DNA of 22,683 bases from CAZGSG01 sp964528095 (GTDB lineage: Bacteria > Bacteroidota > Bacteroidia > Chitinophagales > Chitinophagaceae), in NCBI GenBank assembly GCA_964528095.1, contig CAZGSG010000071.1, forward strand, positions 1 through 22,683. The letters are read 5' to 3'. A program made the position numbers and the translations under genes. The notes under the pieces are model-generated. The model was not told the DNA's origin. It saw nothing but the letters and a program-made list of their open reading frames with translations, and ran no database searches. Shown here one piece after another: positions 1 to 9,080 of this stretch; position 1 is the first letter of the stretch; the number at the start of each line of letters is the position of its first letter.

Positions 1-570
1 ACACCAACGGATATGTGCGAATTTATTCACGCTTTATTCGAGGGGAAACTGATCTCGAAAGGTAGTCTTGATAAAATGAAGACCATACGTGACGGGGAAG
101 GCATGGGCATGGAACCTTTCTCCTTTTCAGGTCATACGCTTTATGGCCATACAGGAGGCAGTAACGTTGCGGGGTCATGGCTGGCCTATGAGCCTAACGA
201 GAAACTGGCTATGGCTTACACTACCAATGCGAAGATCTACCCTGTGAGAGATATCATGGCCGCTGTTTTCGATATTTATTGGAACAAGCCCTATCAGGTT
301 CCTTCCTTTGAGGCGCTGGAGGTCAGTCAGGAACTTCTCGACCAATACGTAGGCGTTTATGCGATACCTGGTAAACCTGTAAAAATGAAAGTGATCAAAA
401 CCGGCTCAACGATTGCCATTGAAAACAACGGATCAACTATACCACTTGAAGCTACAGCCCCCAATAAATTCAATCTTGCTCCGGGAGTTACGGTTGAGTT
501 CGATGTCGCAAAAAAACAAATGACTATCAGGCGGCCTCAGGGAGAAGGGGTATTTACTAAAGAAAATTAG
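1..570 (+). CDS. Serine hydrolase, beta-lactamase/PBP-like family, C-terminal part (partial)
   Basis: The frame is open from base 1, so the gene begins outside the window and only its last 189 codons are seen. The visible part carries a G-H-T-G-G motif (about residues 55-59 of the fragment), which sits where class C beta-lactamase-like hydrolases have their KTG/HxG element on the strand lining the active site. The serine of the SxxK motif would be upstream. The last 80 or so residues form a small beta-rich tail of the type often appended to these enzymes in Bacteroidetes (DUF3471-like). Such proteins are usually exported and act on peptides or esters, but the substrate cannot be told from this fragment. 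It ends in TAG at 568-570. Confidence 0.8.
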   Translation, partial: TPTDMCEFIHALFEGKLISKGSLDKMKTIRDGEGMGMEPFSFSGHTLYGHTGGSNVAGSWLAYEPNEKLAMAYTTNAKIYPVRDIMAAVFDIYWNKPYQVPSFEALEVSQELLDQYVGVYAIPGKPVKMKVIKTGSTIAIENNGSTIPLEATAPNKFNLAPGVTVEFDVAKKQMTIRRPQGEGVFTKEN

Positions 571-673
571 GTATCTCATGAAAACTCGTTATTATTTTTT
601 GGGGTTAAATGCCTTGCGATGTTATTCGCATTCTGCTATCACTTTGCACTATCCACCATAGGTCAATGCAACT

Positions 674-1396
674 ATGAATAAAATTGAAGAAATATACTAT
701 GAAGCAAAATCTGACAAATGGTTTCAACGCTTTGCTGTTTTTTGCCGCATGGCCCTCGCAGCGAGCTTTCTCCCGTCAGGTTATGTTAAAATAATGGGAC
801 AACGTTTTGCCGAAGGGTTATCCCATAACAATCCATTGGGACATTACTTTGACGCCCTAAGGGCAACAGGTTATTACTATACTTTTATTGGGATTACTCA
901 GGTTGCAACGGCCATATTATTATTGATACCGAGAACCGCGCTGCTTGGCGCGCTGATGTATTTTTGCATGATCATTAATATCAGTGTGCTTACTTATGCT
1001 ACTCGCTTCCATGGGACGCGGCTTGTCACGATCATGGTATTTGCTTGCTTGTATTTACTGATATGGGATTATGACCGTATCAAACATATTTTGCCGATCA
1101 GGCAATCTCTCTCGGCTCCACAGGAAATTAGAAAGCCGCTGGGCAAGCGTCTTCGGACCTTATTTTTTGGAAGTTGTATCGCGGTCCTGGCTGTTATCAT
1201 CATCGGTACTTCCTATTTGTATGAAATAGTGCCAGGCGATTCTGAAGAAGATGCCCGAAACCAATGCCCTGGTAGTAAAAACCCAGAGGCTTGTGAGGCT
1301 TTCTGCGATTGCATTTATAAACAAGGGCAGTCGCTGGATAGTTGTTTAACAGCTTTTGACAGAGCGAAAGATATGCGCAAACCCAATGCGAAATAG
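674..1396 (+). CDS. DoxX-like integral membrane protein with a cysteine-rich C-terminal tail
   Basis: This is a 240-residue membrane protein. About four hydrophobic helices between residues 20 and 135 follow the DoxX/DoxD-like layout, including the early S-G-Y-V-K-I segment typical of the group. A fifth hydrophobic helix at about 160-185 is followed by a soluble tail. That tail holds five cysteines (198, 207, 211, 213, 224) in a short charged stretch, which is not part of the usual DoxX fold and suggests a disulfide-bonded or metal-binding knob, probably outside the cytoplasm if the last helix crosses the membrane. DoxX-type proteins have been tied to quinone or thiol redox functions, but the family is diverse and no substrate can be assigned. 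The start is the only convenient ATG before the first helix. Confidence 0.7.
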   Translation: MNKIEEIYYEAKSDKWFQRFAVFCRMALAASFLPSGYVKIMGQRFAEGLSHNNPLGHYFDALRATGYYYTFIGITQVATAILLLIPRTALLGALMYFCMIINISVLTYATRFHGTRLVTIMVFACLYLLIWDYDRIKHILPIRQSLSAPQEIRKPLGKRLRTLFFGSCIAVLAVIIIGTSYLYEIVPGDSEEDARNQCPGSKNPEACEAFCDCIYKQGQSLDSCLTAFDRAKDMRKPNAK

Positions 1397-1445
1397 CTAA
1401 ACCCCTGTCTCAACTATTCCGGTATTGCTAGCCACTTTTTATGAA

Positions 1446-1477
1446 TTTGAGAGGAGATGTAACCATATTTAAACTTT
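1446..1477 (+). promoter_or_regulatory. Possible weak promoter of the ECF sigma operon
   Basis: TTTG at 1446-1449 is followed after 20 bases by TAAACTTT at 1470-1477. This partly fits the Bacteroidetes consensus TTTG-N19-TAnnTTTG; the second box has two mismatches. It ends 16 bases before the sigma factor ATG, so the leader would be very short. This is a guess from pattern only. Confidence 0.25.
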
Positions 1478-1493
1478 TTCTGTCTAATCATTA

Positions 1494-2069
1494 ATGGATG
1501 AAAGAACTGACGAAGAGATCATCAGGTCGGTACTGAGTGGTCGGGTTCATGATTTTCAGCTTCTTGTTGAAAGACATATGAAACTGGCTTACAGAACGGC
1601 CTTTTCCGTCGTCCGAAACCATGAAGATGCGCAGGAGGTTGTACAAGATGCCTTCCTGAAAGCATTTACCTGTCTTGCTTCTTTTCATGGAAAATCGAAG
1701 TTCTCTACCTGGTTGTTTCGAATTGTGTATCATACGTCTTTGAACCATTTAGAAAAGTCAAAATCCTATCAAAAAAATATTTTGTTGGGGAATATAGAAA
1801 ACGCAGATGGTTACATTATTGGAGATAGCTGGAACCAACTCATCAATAAAGACCGGGTAAGGTTTATTGAGAGTGCATTGAATTTGTTAGGCGCTGAAGA
1901 TCGTCTGGCCTTAAGTCTTTTTTACCTGGATGAAAAGTCGCAACATGATATCTCCACCATAACAGGCTGGAGCCTTTCATCAACCAAAATGCGAATTCAC
2001 AGAGCCAGGAGTAAGTTGAATAAAGCACTTCAGCAAATATTAGATACTGAAAAAGATAATTTGATATGA
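1494..2069 (+). CDS. ECF-family RNA polymerase sigma factor
   Basis: This 191-residue protein has the two-domain build of group 4 (ECF) sigma factors. Region 2 spans about residues 18-90, with the core-binding and -10 recognition helices around D-A-Q-E-V-V-Q-D-A-F and the F-S-T-W-L-F-R-I stretch that closes the domain. Region 4 spans about 128-180, with a helix-turn-helix that reads S-Q-H-D-I-S then S-S-T-K-M-R-I-H-R-A-R. It would direct RNA polymerase to a small set of promoters. Its stop codon overlaps the next gene's start (ATGA at 2066-2069), so the two are translationally coupled and probably function together. The neighbour is a natural candidate for its regulator. Confidence 0.93.
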   Translation: MDERTDEEIIRSVLSGRVHDFQLLVERHMKLAYRTAFSVVRNHEDAQEVVQDAFLKAFTCLASFHGKSKFSTWLFRIVYHTSLNHLEKSKSYQKNILLGNIENADGYIIGDSWNQLINKDRVRFIESALNLLGAEDRLALSLFYLDEKSQHDISTITGWSLSSTKMRIHRARSKLNKALQQILDTEKDNLI

Positions 2070-2440
2070 GCATAACCGACAATAATTCTGATAAAAACCT
2101 TGCCTCTTTTTTGGGGGGAGATGGGCCTTCGGCGGATTTGTCCGATCTTATTTTACAACAGGTAATTACAACTGCCAAAAGAAGAAAGACCCGGGATAGA
2201 AAAGTGAGAGTAGCGATGAGTATATATATAGGTCTAACATTTAGCACCCTGTTGCTTCTGTTTTTTATATCTGGTGCTTCAAGTCTACTGTCCACACCAA
2301 AGTTTTTAGATTTTAAATCATTCGCGGTTAGTAATCCGGAGTTGATACTCTATTTCAAACTTGCTATTATCGCTTTTCTTTTTTCGTGTATTGCATTTGG
2401 ATTTTTTCTTGCAAAACCTAAACCAACAATGTATTCGTGA
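2066..2440 (+). CDS. Small two-helix membrane protein, candidate anti-sigma partner
   Basis: This 124-residue protein is not recognised by family. The first 45 or so residues are hydrophilic with a basic patch (K-R-R-K-T-R-D-R-K), followed by two hydrophobic helices at about 48-72 and 92-118, which predicts a cytoplasmic N-terminus and two membrane passes. It overlaps the ECF sigma gene by 4 bp. Membrane proteins encoded directly after ECF sigma genes often bind and hold back the sigma factor, so an anti-sigma role is a reasonable inference. I see no zinc-binding HxxxCxxC motif of the ZAS type, and the N-terminal part is short for a FecR-type domain. Function should be treated as unknown. Confidence 0.7.
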   Translation: MSITDNNSDKNLASFLGGDGPSADLSDLILQQVITTAKRRKTRDRKVRVAMSIYIGLTFSTLLLLFFISGASSLLSTPKFLDFKSFAVSNPELILYFKLAIIAFLFSCIAFGFFLAKPKPTMYS

Positions 2441-2522
2441 ATAATGAACCAGCATTCAAGAATGGCTTTTAAAAATGTTAAGTAGTTAGCTTTCCCCGTG
2501 GCATTGATAAGCCAATATAAAT

Positions 2523-4967
2523 ATGTTTAAGAATTATTTTAAGATTGCTATTAGAAATTTTCGCCACAACAGCGTTTTTACGATTATAAATATCGCTGGT
2601 TTATCTATTGGTATCAGTGCATCTATTGTTATATTTTTACTTGTAAATTATCATTTCAGTTTTGACAAATTTGAAGCAGATAAACAGCGTATTTATCGTA
2701 TTGTGTCCGATTTTAATTCCTCAGGAGATTTACATTATAATGCCGGAGTAATATCGCCTCTTGGCGCAGCAATAAAAAGCGAACTCACTGGAATAAATAG
2801 TGTGGTAGCTTTTCGTACATGGAATGATGATATAAAAATTACACTGCCTTCAATTAATAATCAGACACCTGTAACCTTAAAACATCAAAAAAATATTGTT
2901 TTTGCCGATAAGGAGTATTTCAATCTTATCGGATACAAATGGATTGCCGGTTCAGCAGAAAATGCTTTGCAAAAACCTTGTCAAATGGTGTTATCGCAAT
3001 CCGTTTTAAATACATATTTTCCAAATCAGTCAGCTACAGAAATTATCGGAAAACAACTTTACATAAATGATACAATAGGGCTTACTATAACTGGTGTTGT
3101 AAAAGACATTACCGCCAATACAAATTTCAGTTTTAAAACATTCATTTCCCATGCAACACTAACATCAACGAACTTAGGACCTGGTGATTTTGGTAGTTGG
3201 GAGAATACTAATGGCGCATCGCAATTATATGTAAAACTTAATGACAATAAACATCCAACAGAAATTGAAAAGGCGATTAATCAATTGTACAACAGGCATT
3301 ACCCTAACGCACAAAGCAGTGACACTAAAACAATTTATCGTTTGCAATCACTCGATGATATTCATTTTAATCCAAATTATGGCGCCTATGAAATACCTGT
3401 TGTAAGTAAAAAAGTATTATTTGGGCTACTTGCTATTGCCGCCTTTTTATTGCTGTTAGGTTGCATTAATTTTATTAACCTTAATACAGTACAATCATCA
3501 CAACGGGCAAAAGAAATTGGTATTCGCAAAACATTGGGAAGTTTACGACAGCAGCTAATTTTTAAATTTTTAAGTGAAGCTTTTTTATTAACAACCACGT
3601 CAACACTTATATCTATAGCCTTAATCCCTTTTGCTCTTAAAGCATTTACGGAATTTATTCCTCAGGGTTTAAATTTTAGTTATGTATTGCAACCAGGCAT
3701 ATTGTTGTTTGTTGTAGTTCTAGTAATTAGTGTTACGGGTTTATCAGGCTTTTATCCTGCACTTATTCTTTCCGGTTACAAACCTATATCAGTTTTAAGG
3801 AATAATGCAAATAAAAATGCAAGTGAAACACGCAGTACATGGCTGCGAAAATCATTAACGGTTTCACAATTTGTAATAGCCCAGTTTTTTATACTGGCAT
3901 CTTTGTTAGTAAGCAAACAAATCGGATATATGCTGAATAAGAATATGGGATTTAAAAAAGACGCTATTATTTATTTCAGTACAAGTTCTTTAGATGCTTT
4001 ACGTAACAGAAAATATGTTTTAATTGATAAATTACGATCTATTTCAGAAATAAATATGGTGAGCTTAAGCACGAATCCTCCTTCTATTAACGATAGTTGG
4101 AGCGGAACAATGAAGTATGTTGATGGGAAAAAAGAAATTGAAACCAACGTTCAGGAGAAATTTGGAGATACAAATTACATAAGATTGTATAATATAAAAT
4201 TACTTGCAGGTAATAATCTTACACAATCTGATACAGTAAATAAGTTTTTGATAAATGAATCGTACGCGCACATTCTTGGGTTTCAAAATCCACAACAGGC
4301 TTTAGGTAAAAATATAAACTGGAATGGGAAACAAATTTCTATTGTCGGCGTAATAAAAGATTTTTACCAGGCTTCATTACACGAACCCATCAAGCCAATG
4401 GTAATAGGCAGTTTAAGTAATCCTGCACGAGTGATAAACATATCTTTGTCGGGAAATTCTGCTACATGGAAAACAGCCATTGCCAAAATTGAAAAAGTAT
4501 TTCAAGAAGTATATCCAGAAGATGATTTTGATTACAGGTTTTTTGATCAAGAGATTTCTAAATTTTACGTACAGGAGCAGAATATACTCACTTTATTAAA
4601 GTGGGCTACAGGTCTTGCTATTTTTATCAGTTGCCTTGGTTTACTTGGATTAGTGTTATATACTACTGTTCAACGCGCAAAAGAGATTGGTATACGTAAA
4701 ATTTTAGGAGCATCTGTTTCACAAATTATTGCGCTTGTATCCAAAGACTTTTTGTTGTTAGTATTGTTTGCATTTGTTATTACAACACCGCTTGCATTTT
4801 TAAGCATGAATAAATGGCTGCAAAACTTTGCCGACCGAACAAGCATAAACTGGTGGCTTTTTGCAGCTACAGGGATTTTTATGACCTTGATTGTGTTAAT
4901 TACAATAAGTACACAGATTATTAAAGCCGCTTTAGCCAATCCTGTAAAAAGTTTGCGAACAGAGTAA
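2523..4967 (+). CDS. ABC transporter permease, MacB/FtsX-like, duplicated permease domain
   Basis: This 814-residue membrane protein has the Bacteroidetes MacB-like layout. An N-terminal helix (about 20-45) leads into a periplasmic MacB-type core domain (about 50-285). A first FtsX permease domain at about 295-425 contains the Q-R-A-K-E-I-G-I-R-K signature. A further helix near 445-465 starts a second periplasmic domain. A second FtsX domain follows (about 690-805), again with Q-R-A-K-E-I-G-I-R-K. The repeated signature just after a helix shows internal duplication of the permease half. These proteins normally work with a separate ATPase to move peptides, lipoproteins or drugs, or to transmit force across the envelope. 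No ATPase gene lies beside it. The gene reads more AT-rich than its neighbours, with many AAA, ATA and TTA codons. Confidence 0.92.
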   Translation: MFKNYFKIAIRNFRHNSVFTIINIAGLSIGISASIVIFLLVNYHFSFDKFEADKQRIYRIVSDFNSSGDLHYNAGVISPLGAAIKSELTGINSVVAFRTWNDDIKITLPSINNQTPVTLKHQKNIVFADKEYFNLIGYKWIAGSAENALQKPCQMVLSQSVLNTYFPNQSATEIIGKQLYINDTIGLTITGVVKDITANTNFSFKTFISHATLTSTNLGPGDFGSWENTNGASQLYVKLNDNKHPTEIEKAINQLYNRHYPNAQSSDTKTIYRLQSLDDIHFNPNYGAYEIPVVSKKVLFGLLAIAAFLLLLGCINFINLNTVQSSQRAKEIGIRKTLGSLRQQLIFKFLSEAFLLTTTSTLISIALIPFALKAFTEFIPQGLNFSYVLQPGILLFVVVLVISVTGLSGFYPALILSGYKPISVLRNNANKNASETRSTWLRKSLTVSQFVIAQFFILASLLVSKQIGYMLNKNMGFKKDAIIYFSTSSLDALRNRKYVLIDKLRSISEINMVSLSTNPPSINDSWSGTMKYVDGKKEIETNVQEKFGDTNYIRLYNIKLLAGNNLTQSDTVNKFLINESYAHILGFQNPQQALGKNINWNGKQISIVGVIKDFYQASLHEPIKPMVIGSLSNPARVINISLSGNSATWKTAIAKIEKVFQEVYPEDDFDYRFFDQEISKFYVQEQNILTLLKWATGLAIFISCLGLLGLVLYTTVQRAKEIGIRKILGASVSQIIALVSKDFLLLVLFAFVITTPLAFLSMNKWLQNFADRTSINWWLFAATGIFMTLIVLITISTQIIKAALANPVKSLRTE

Positions 4968-5014
4968 CACTGGAATTATGGTTGACAAATCTAAATACCT
5001 AAAAAAAGTAAACT

Positions 5015-5386
5015 ATGAAACTTGGTGCATTTTCAATCAGCCTTAATGTTAAAAACATCATGGCTTCAAAACAATTCTATGAAGCGCTTGGATTTAAAGT
5101 TTTTGCAGGTGAAATAGAAAAAAATTATTTGATCATGAAAAATGGGAATGCATTGGTAGGGCTATTTCATGGCATGTTCGAGAATACTATATTGACCTTT
5201 AACCCTGGTTGGGATGAAAATGCAGAGAAGGTGGATTCTTTTGATGATGTTAGGGAAATTCAGCAGATGCTTAAAGAGAAAAATATAAAAGCAAATAAAG
5301 AAATAGATAAAGGCACCCAGGGCCCGGCTAGTTTTATGATCATTGACCCGGATGGAAATGCGATACTTATTGATCAACATGTGTAA
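5015..5386 (+). CDS. VOC-superfamily (glyoxalase/bleomycin-resistance-like) protein
   Basis: This 123-residue protein is one vicinal-oxygen-chelate unit: two beta-alpha-beta-beta-beta modules. The first module starts with S-I-S-L-N-V-K-N-I and K-Q-F-Y-E-A-L-G-F, and the second ends with the typical I-D-P-D-G-N-A-I-L-I-D-Q motif at about residues 109-120. VOC proteins bind a metal and act on glyoxal adducts, extradiol rings or antibiotics, or simply bind drugs. Length and motifs fit the small single-domain class that dimerises, but the substrate is not readable from sequence. It lies 47 bp after the permease gene and probably stands alone functionally. Confidence 0.88.
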   Translation: MKLGAFSISLNVKNIMASKQFYEALGFKVFAGEIEKNYLIMKNGNALVGLFHGMFENTILTFNPGWDENAEKVDSFDDVREIQQMLKEKNIKANKEIDKGTQGPASFMIIDPDGNAILIDQHV

Positions 5387-5913
5387 GATTGTTTCGTCTC
5401 TATGAAAAGGGAGGATGTATTAGAAAATTTTCTTTCCGTGAACTAAAATGACCCGTTTTTCGATGATACGAATAAAGAATGTCCAAGGCCAGGGCACTAT
5501 TATTGACAGGAGACCTGGAAGCCGATGATTGCTTGATAGACAGGAAATTAAAGGGCATAAAAAAGGTACAAGTCATTCTATTTCTGACTTGCCCCAGGAA
5601 GTCATCCCGCTCGGATTCAAACCATCAAAGCACCTTCGCACCAGACTTTGACGTATCTGCATTAAACGAAAGGGCCCCGCAGAAGGAGTAGCGACTAATA
5701 CCCAATGTGTATTGCAATGACGGTGTTTTCTTCCTGGATGTAAGGGTTACTTTATGCAAACAACGTTTTAATTTCTCCATCGCGAGACCGGTTTATGACT
5801 GTTTTAAAAAGCGGTTTAACATGAACGGTCATTCCATTATAATTCTTACTGGCGATGGAAATGGGTTGAACATCTATCCATCCAATTTAATTAAGGCTTT
5901 CCGCGGAAACTGT
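5387..5913 (+). other. 527-bp gap without a supportable gene
   Basis: Two short open frames occur here (5479-5691 and 5707-5925), but neither gives a protein with a recognisable fold or helix/strand pattern, and neither has a convincing start. The opposite strand is broken by stops. Nothing resembling a tRNA or a terminator stands out. The stretch may be a leader region or a decayed gene; protein-like fragments in more than one frame hint weakly at decay. The promoter of the sensor kinase lies at its right end. Confidence 0.5.
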
Positions 5914-5943
5914 TTTGTATCTTAAATGATATGATTAAATTTG
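5914..5943 (+). promoter_or_regulatory. Bacteroidetes-type promoter of the sensor kinase gene
   Basis: TTTG at 5914-5917 is followed after 18 bases by TAAATTTG at 5936-5943. This is a full match to the -33 (TTTG) and -7 (TAnnTTTG) boxes used by the primary sigma factor of Bacteroidetes, with spacing one base from the usual 19. Transcription would begin a few bases after 5943, so the in-frame TTG at 5941 cannot be the start codon of the kinase; the ATG at 6022 fits and leaves a leader of about 70 bases. Confidence 0.65.
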
Positions 5944-6021
5944 TTGAATAGCAGAAACAAAAAAGTGTATAGTAAAAATCAATTTTGTTTGTTACTACAT
6001 AAACAGTTGTGTTTCTTTTAT

Positions 6022-9018
6022 ATGTATAAGTTGCTAATTGTACTTATTGCGTGTGCGCTTTGCAGCCGCAAGGTTCATTCTCAATCAATCAGCCGTATTG
6101 ATAAATTGGGTGTAGCTGATGGATTGTCGCAAGGCCTGGTTTATTTTATCCATCAGGACAGAAAGGGATTTGTATGGATAGGTACACATGGAGGGCTAAA
6201 CAGGTATGACGGCTATAATTTTAAAGTTTTTCAATACATACCTTTTCAGTTGAACACACTGGGTGATAATTCCGTTTTCTTTTTAAGCGAAGATAGTAGC
6301 ACAAAAAAATTTTGGATAGGTAGCAGCTCATGCCTCAATGAGTTTGACCCGGTGACTTTTGCGAACAACCGCTACTATTATCCAAACGAACAATTGGAGT
6401 TTTCGGATGGTCTTTTTATTAATAAAAAAGATCTGCTGCTTGCTTGTGAGTATAAGGTCCTGCTGTTTGATACGCACAAAAAAACATTTACTCAAATTCC
6501 GGTCTTTGATGAATACAATAATTTGAAGGAGATTGGCCGGATTGAAAATGTTTGCAGAGATAATAAAGGAAACTTTATGGTAATGAGCAATGCCGGTGTT
6601 TTCTTTTATAATACTGAAAAGCAGCTATGTGAACGGAAAACTGATGGTGGGCCGGATTTTTCATTTTTAAATCACTACGAGGTTTTTAATGTAAAACAGG
6701 ACCGGCATGGATATTACTGGATCGCTACCAATAAAAAAGGGTTGATTCGTTTTGATATGGCTGCCAATAGAGCTGTAACTGTTTCACTTCCGGGCGCAAT
6801 GAAAAATGAATCCTTGCGGTTTGATATTATTACAGAAGATAGCAGGGGAAGTATTTGGGCGGGGAGTTCTAATGGGTTGTTTAAAATAGATGCTGTAACC
6901 ATGCTTACTGAGTACTTTTCTACCACGGCTGACGGAAACGGTTTAAACCACCCTGAGATAAATGCAATAAAGGAAGATAATAATCACTTGATGTGGATAG
7001 GTACGGTGGGAGGCGGCATTAACAAAATGATTCCTCTCAATACAGGGTTTAAAAACTTTAACCTCAATAAAAAAGGAGTTGGCACTTATATTATGGGGTT
7101 ACAGCAATCGGGTAATGATATTTGGTTTCAGAATATTTGGGATCAGGTAGGTAAAGTAAATATACAATCTGGTGAAATAACATTGGTTAATAAATCGACT
7201 GTAATGCCCGGGTATCGCTGGTATAGTGAAGGCAGTATTGTAAAAGGCAGTACCGATAGTGAAATCATTGTATTAAATGGCGAGAATACATACCAGCTGA
7301 CTCCAGGCGGACGTAGCAGTATTCATGTAACAGCTAAAACATCAGCCGGGCTTTCCAATATCTTTCAGACAAAATCAGGTAATGCGTTTTATATGGTTAA
7401 GAAAGCTGTAAAGAATATTTTACTACATAATGACACCATTTACGGCAATTGTTTTTTTTATGATGCGGTGGACGACTGCTCCAAAAATATCTGGATAGGT
7501 AGCAGCGTTGGTTTGATAAAGTTTAACACAGTGGAGAGAAAGTTCGTTCAATATACTTATGAAAGCAGTAAGCCCAACAGTGTATCTTCCAATTTCATTT
7601 ATGCAGTGGAAGTGGATGATAGTTGCAGGCATGTATGGATGGCTGCATATAATGGGGGGCTTTGCTCATTCAATATATCAACAGGGCTGTTCAGGCATGA
7701 TACAAAAGACGACGGCTTGCCCGATAATATTGTGTATGCTCTTGAAAAAGATAGTCATGGAAATATATGGTTCAGCTCCAATGCCGGCATTTCAATGTAC
7801 AACACCCAAAGTAAAACTTTTCGCAACTATAGTGTTAAAGATGGCCTGTTGAATCATGAATTTAACAGGCGGGCAAGTTTTAAAAATAAGGACGGGAAGT
7901 TATTCTTTGGGGGGATAAACGGCATAGATTTTTTTCACCCAGACAGCATTACTGTTACTAACATTGATGCCAGTCTTGAGTTCTCCGGATTTAAAGTACT
8001 GAATAAAGAGTATATACCTGGTGTAAATAATAAAATACCAACAATTGAACTGGGGTATGATGACCGTTTTGTTTCAATAGAGTTTGCATTGTTGAATTGC
8101 AGCGACCGTCAAAAAATTCAGTATGCCTACAAGATGAATAACGGCGAATGGATCAATCTTGGTAATCAGCACAGTATCTTCTTTTCCGGTTTGCCAGCAG
8201 GCACATATCATCTAAAAGTGCGTTCTACAAACAATGATGGAACATGGCTTGATAATGAAATCAGCTGCCTTGTCATAGTTCACCCGCTCTGGTGGCAAAC
8301 ATGGTGGTTTAAACTGGTGGCATTGGGTTTTGTTTTGGTAACGGTAGCTATGGCAATTCGATTTTATTATAAACGAAAACTGGATATACAAAAAAACATA
8401 CTTGAAAAGAAACAGGCTATTGAACAGGAACGCACCCGTATTGCAACGGATATGCATGATGATTTGGGAGCAGGGTTATCGAGGATAAAGTTTTTGAGCG
8501 ATGCTATAGAAATGAAACAGCAACGGCAGCAGCCTATAGAAGGAGATATTGATAAAATAAGGAACTACTCCCATGAAATGATTGATAAAATGGGAGAAAT
8601 AGTGTGGGCGTTAAATGAAAAGAATGATTCGCTGAACGGCCTTGTTTCTTATACCCGGGCTTATGCTGTTGAGTACCTCTCGCAAAACAATATTGTATGC
8701 AGTATTACTGTAGAGGAGTCTTTGCCGGATTTATTCGTAAATGGGGAGTTTAGGCGGAATATATTTCTTACGGTGAAAGAATCACTGCACAACATTGTAA
8801 AACATGCAAAGGCAGCAACTGCAGTCATTCAAATAAAGGTTGATAAGATTTTATTTATAAGTATAAAAGACGACGGAACCGGGTTTGATACCGGAGATAT
8901 AAAACCATTCAGGAACGGTATACACAATATGCAAAAAAGAATACAGGATATTGGGGGCGTTATACAAATTAAAAGTGATAACGGAACAGAAATTACTATC
9001 AAAGCCCGGGTTGTCTGA
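6022..9018 (+). CDS. Two-component sensor histidine kinase with beta-propeller/Y_Y_Y sensor
   Basis: The protein has 998 residues from the ATG at 6022, chosen because it starts a signal peptide (hydrophobic core, then V-H-S-Q at about 18-21) and because the promoter overlaps the upstream TTG. Two seven-bladed propeller units (about 25-650) show repeated W-I-G-T/S-x-x-G-L-x-x-x-D blades of the Reg_prop type. A Y_Y_Y domain follows (about 685-750), then one membrane helix (about 758-782). The cytoplasmic part has a HisKA_3 dimerisation region with the phosphoacceptor in M-H-D-D-L-G (His812) and an ATPase domain with N box E-S-L-H-N-I-V-K-H and G boxes D-D-G-T-G-F-D and G-I-H-N-M. It lacks a fused receiver, so it needs a separate regulator, very likely the next gene. 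In other Bacteroidetes this sensor type detects glycans; the ligand here is unknown. Confidence 0.93.
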   Translation: MYKLLIVLIACALCSRKVHSQSISRIDKLGVADGLSQGLVYFIHQDRKGFVWIGTHGGLNRYDGYNFKVFQYIPFQLNTLGDNSVFFLSEDSSTKKFWIGSSSCLNEFDPVTFANNRYYYPNEQLEFSDGLFINKKDLLLACEYKVLLFDTHKKTFTQIPVFDEYNNLKEIGRIENVCRDNKGNFMVMSNAGVFFYNTEKQLCERKTDGGPDFSFLNHYEVFNVKQDRHGYYWIATNKKGLIRFDMAANRAVTVSLPGAMKNESLRFDIITEDSRGSIWAGSSNGLFKIDAVTMLTEYFSTTADGNGLNHPEINAIKEDNNHLMWIGTVGGGINKMIPLNTGFKNFNLNKKGVGTYIMGLQQSGNDIWFQNIWDQVGKVNIQSGEITLVNKSTVMPGYRWYSEGSIVKGSTDSEIIVLNGENTYQLTPGGRSSIHVTAKTSAGLSNIFQTKSGNAFYMVKKAVKNILLHNDTIYGNCFFYDAVDDCSKNIWIGSSVGLIKFNTVERKFVQYTYESSKPNSVSSNFIYAVEVDDSCRHVWMAAYNGGLCSFNISTGLFRHDTKDDGLPDNIVYALEKDSHGNIWFSSNAGISMYNTQSKTFRNYSVKDGLLNHEFNRRASFKNKDGKLFFGGINGIDFFHPDSITVTNIDASLEFSGFKVLNKEYIPGVNNKIPTIELGYDDRFVSIEFALLNCSDRQKIQYAYKMNNGEWINLGNQHSIFFSGLPAGTYHLKVRSTNNDGTWLDNEISCLVIVHPLWWQTWWFKLVALGFVLVTVAMAIRFYYKRKLDIQKNILEKKQAIEQERTRIATDMHDDLGAGLSRIKFLSDAIEMKQQRQQPIEGDIDKIRNYSHEMIDKMGEIVWALNEKNDSLNGLVSYTRAYAVEYLSQNNIVCSITVEESLPDLFVNGEFRRNIFLTVKESLHNIVKHAKAATAVIQIKVDKILFISIKDDGTGFDTGDIKPFRNGIHNMQKRIQDIGGVIQIKSDNGTEITIKARVV

Positions 9019-9080
9019 TTGTCGACTAACTTTTGTTCTATTGGTAATATAGGCTATCGGTAACATCTTTATACATCTTT

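Noticed and set aside
578..661. Short open frame of 27 codons between the hydrolase and the DoxX-like gene
   Set aside because: The second half reads better in another frame as a hydrophobic stretch, but neither frame gives a full signal peptide plus protein. Too short and ambiguous to call a gene or pseudogene.
5479..5925. Two small open frames (5479-5691 and 5707-5925)
   Set aside because: No recognisable fold, no convincing start and no partner genes; the second overlaps the promoter of the kinase gene.
5941..6021. TTG start giving a 1025-residue kinase
   Set aside because: The codon lies inside the -7 box of a good promoter, and the extra residues would bury the signal peptide.
7559..7852. 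97-codon open frame inside the sensor kinase, and other long shadow frames on both strands
   Set aside because: They lie within well-supported genes and translate to sequence without family features.
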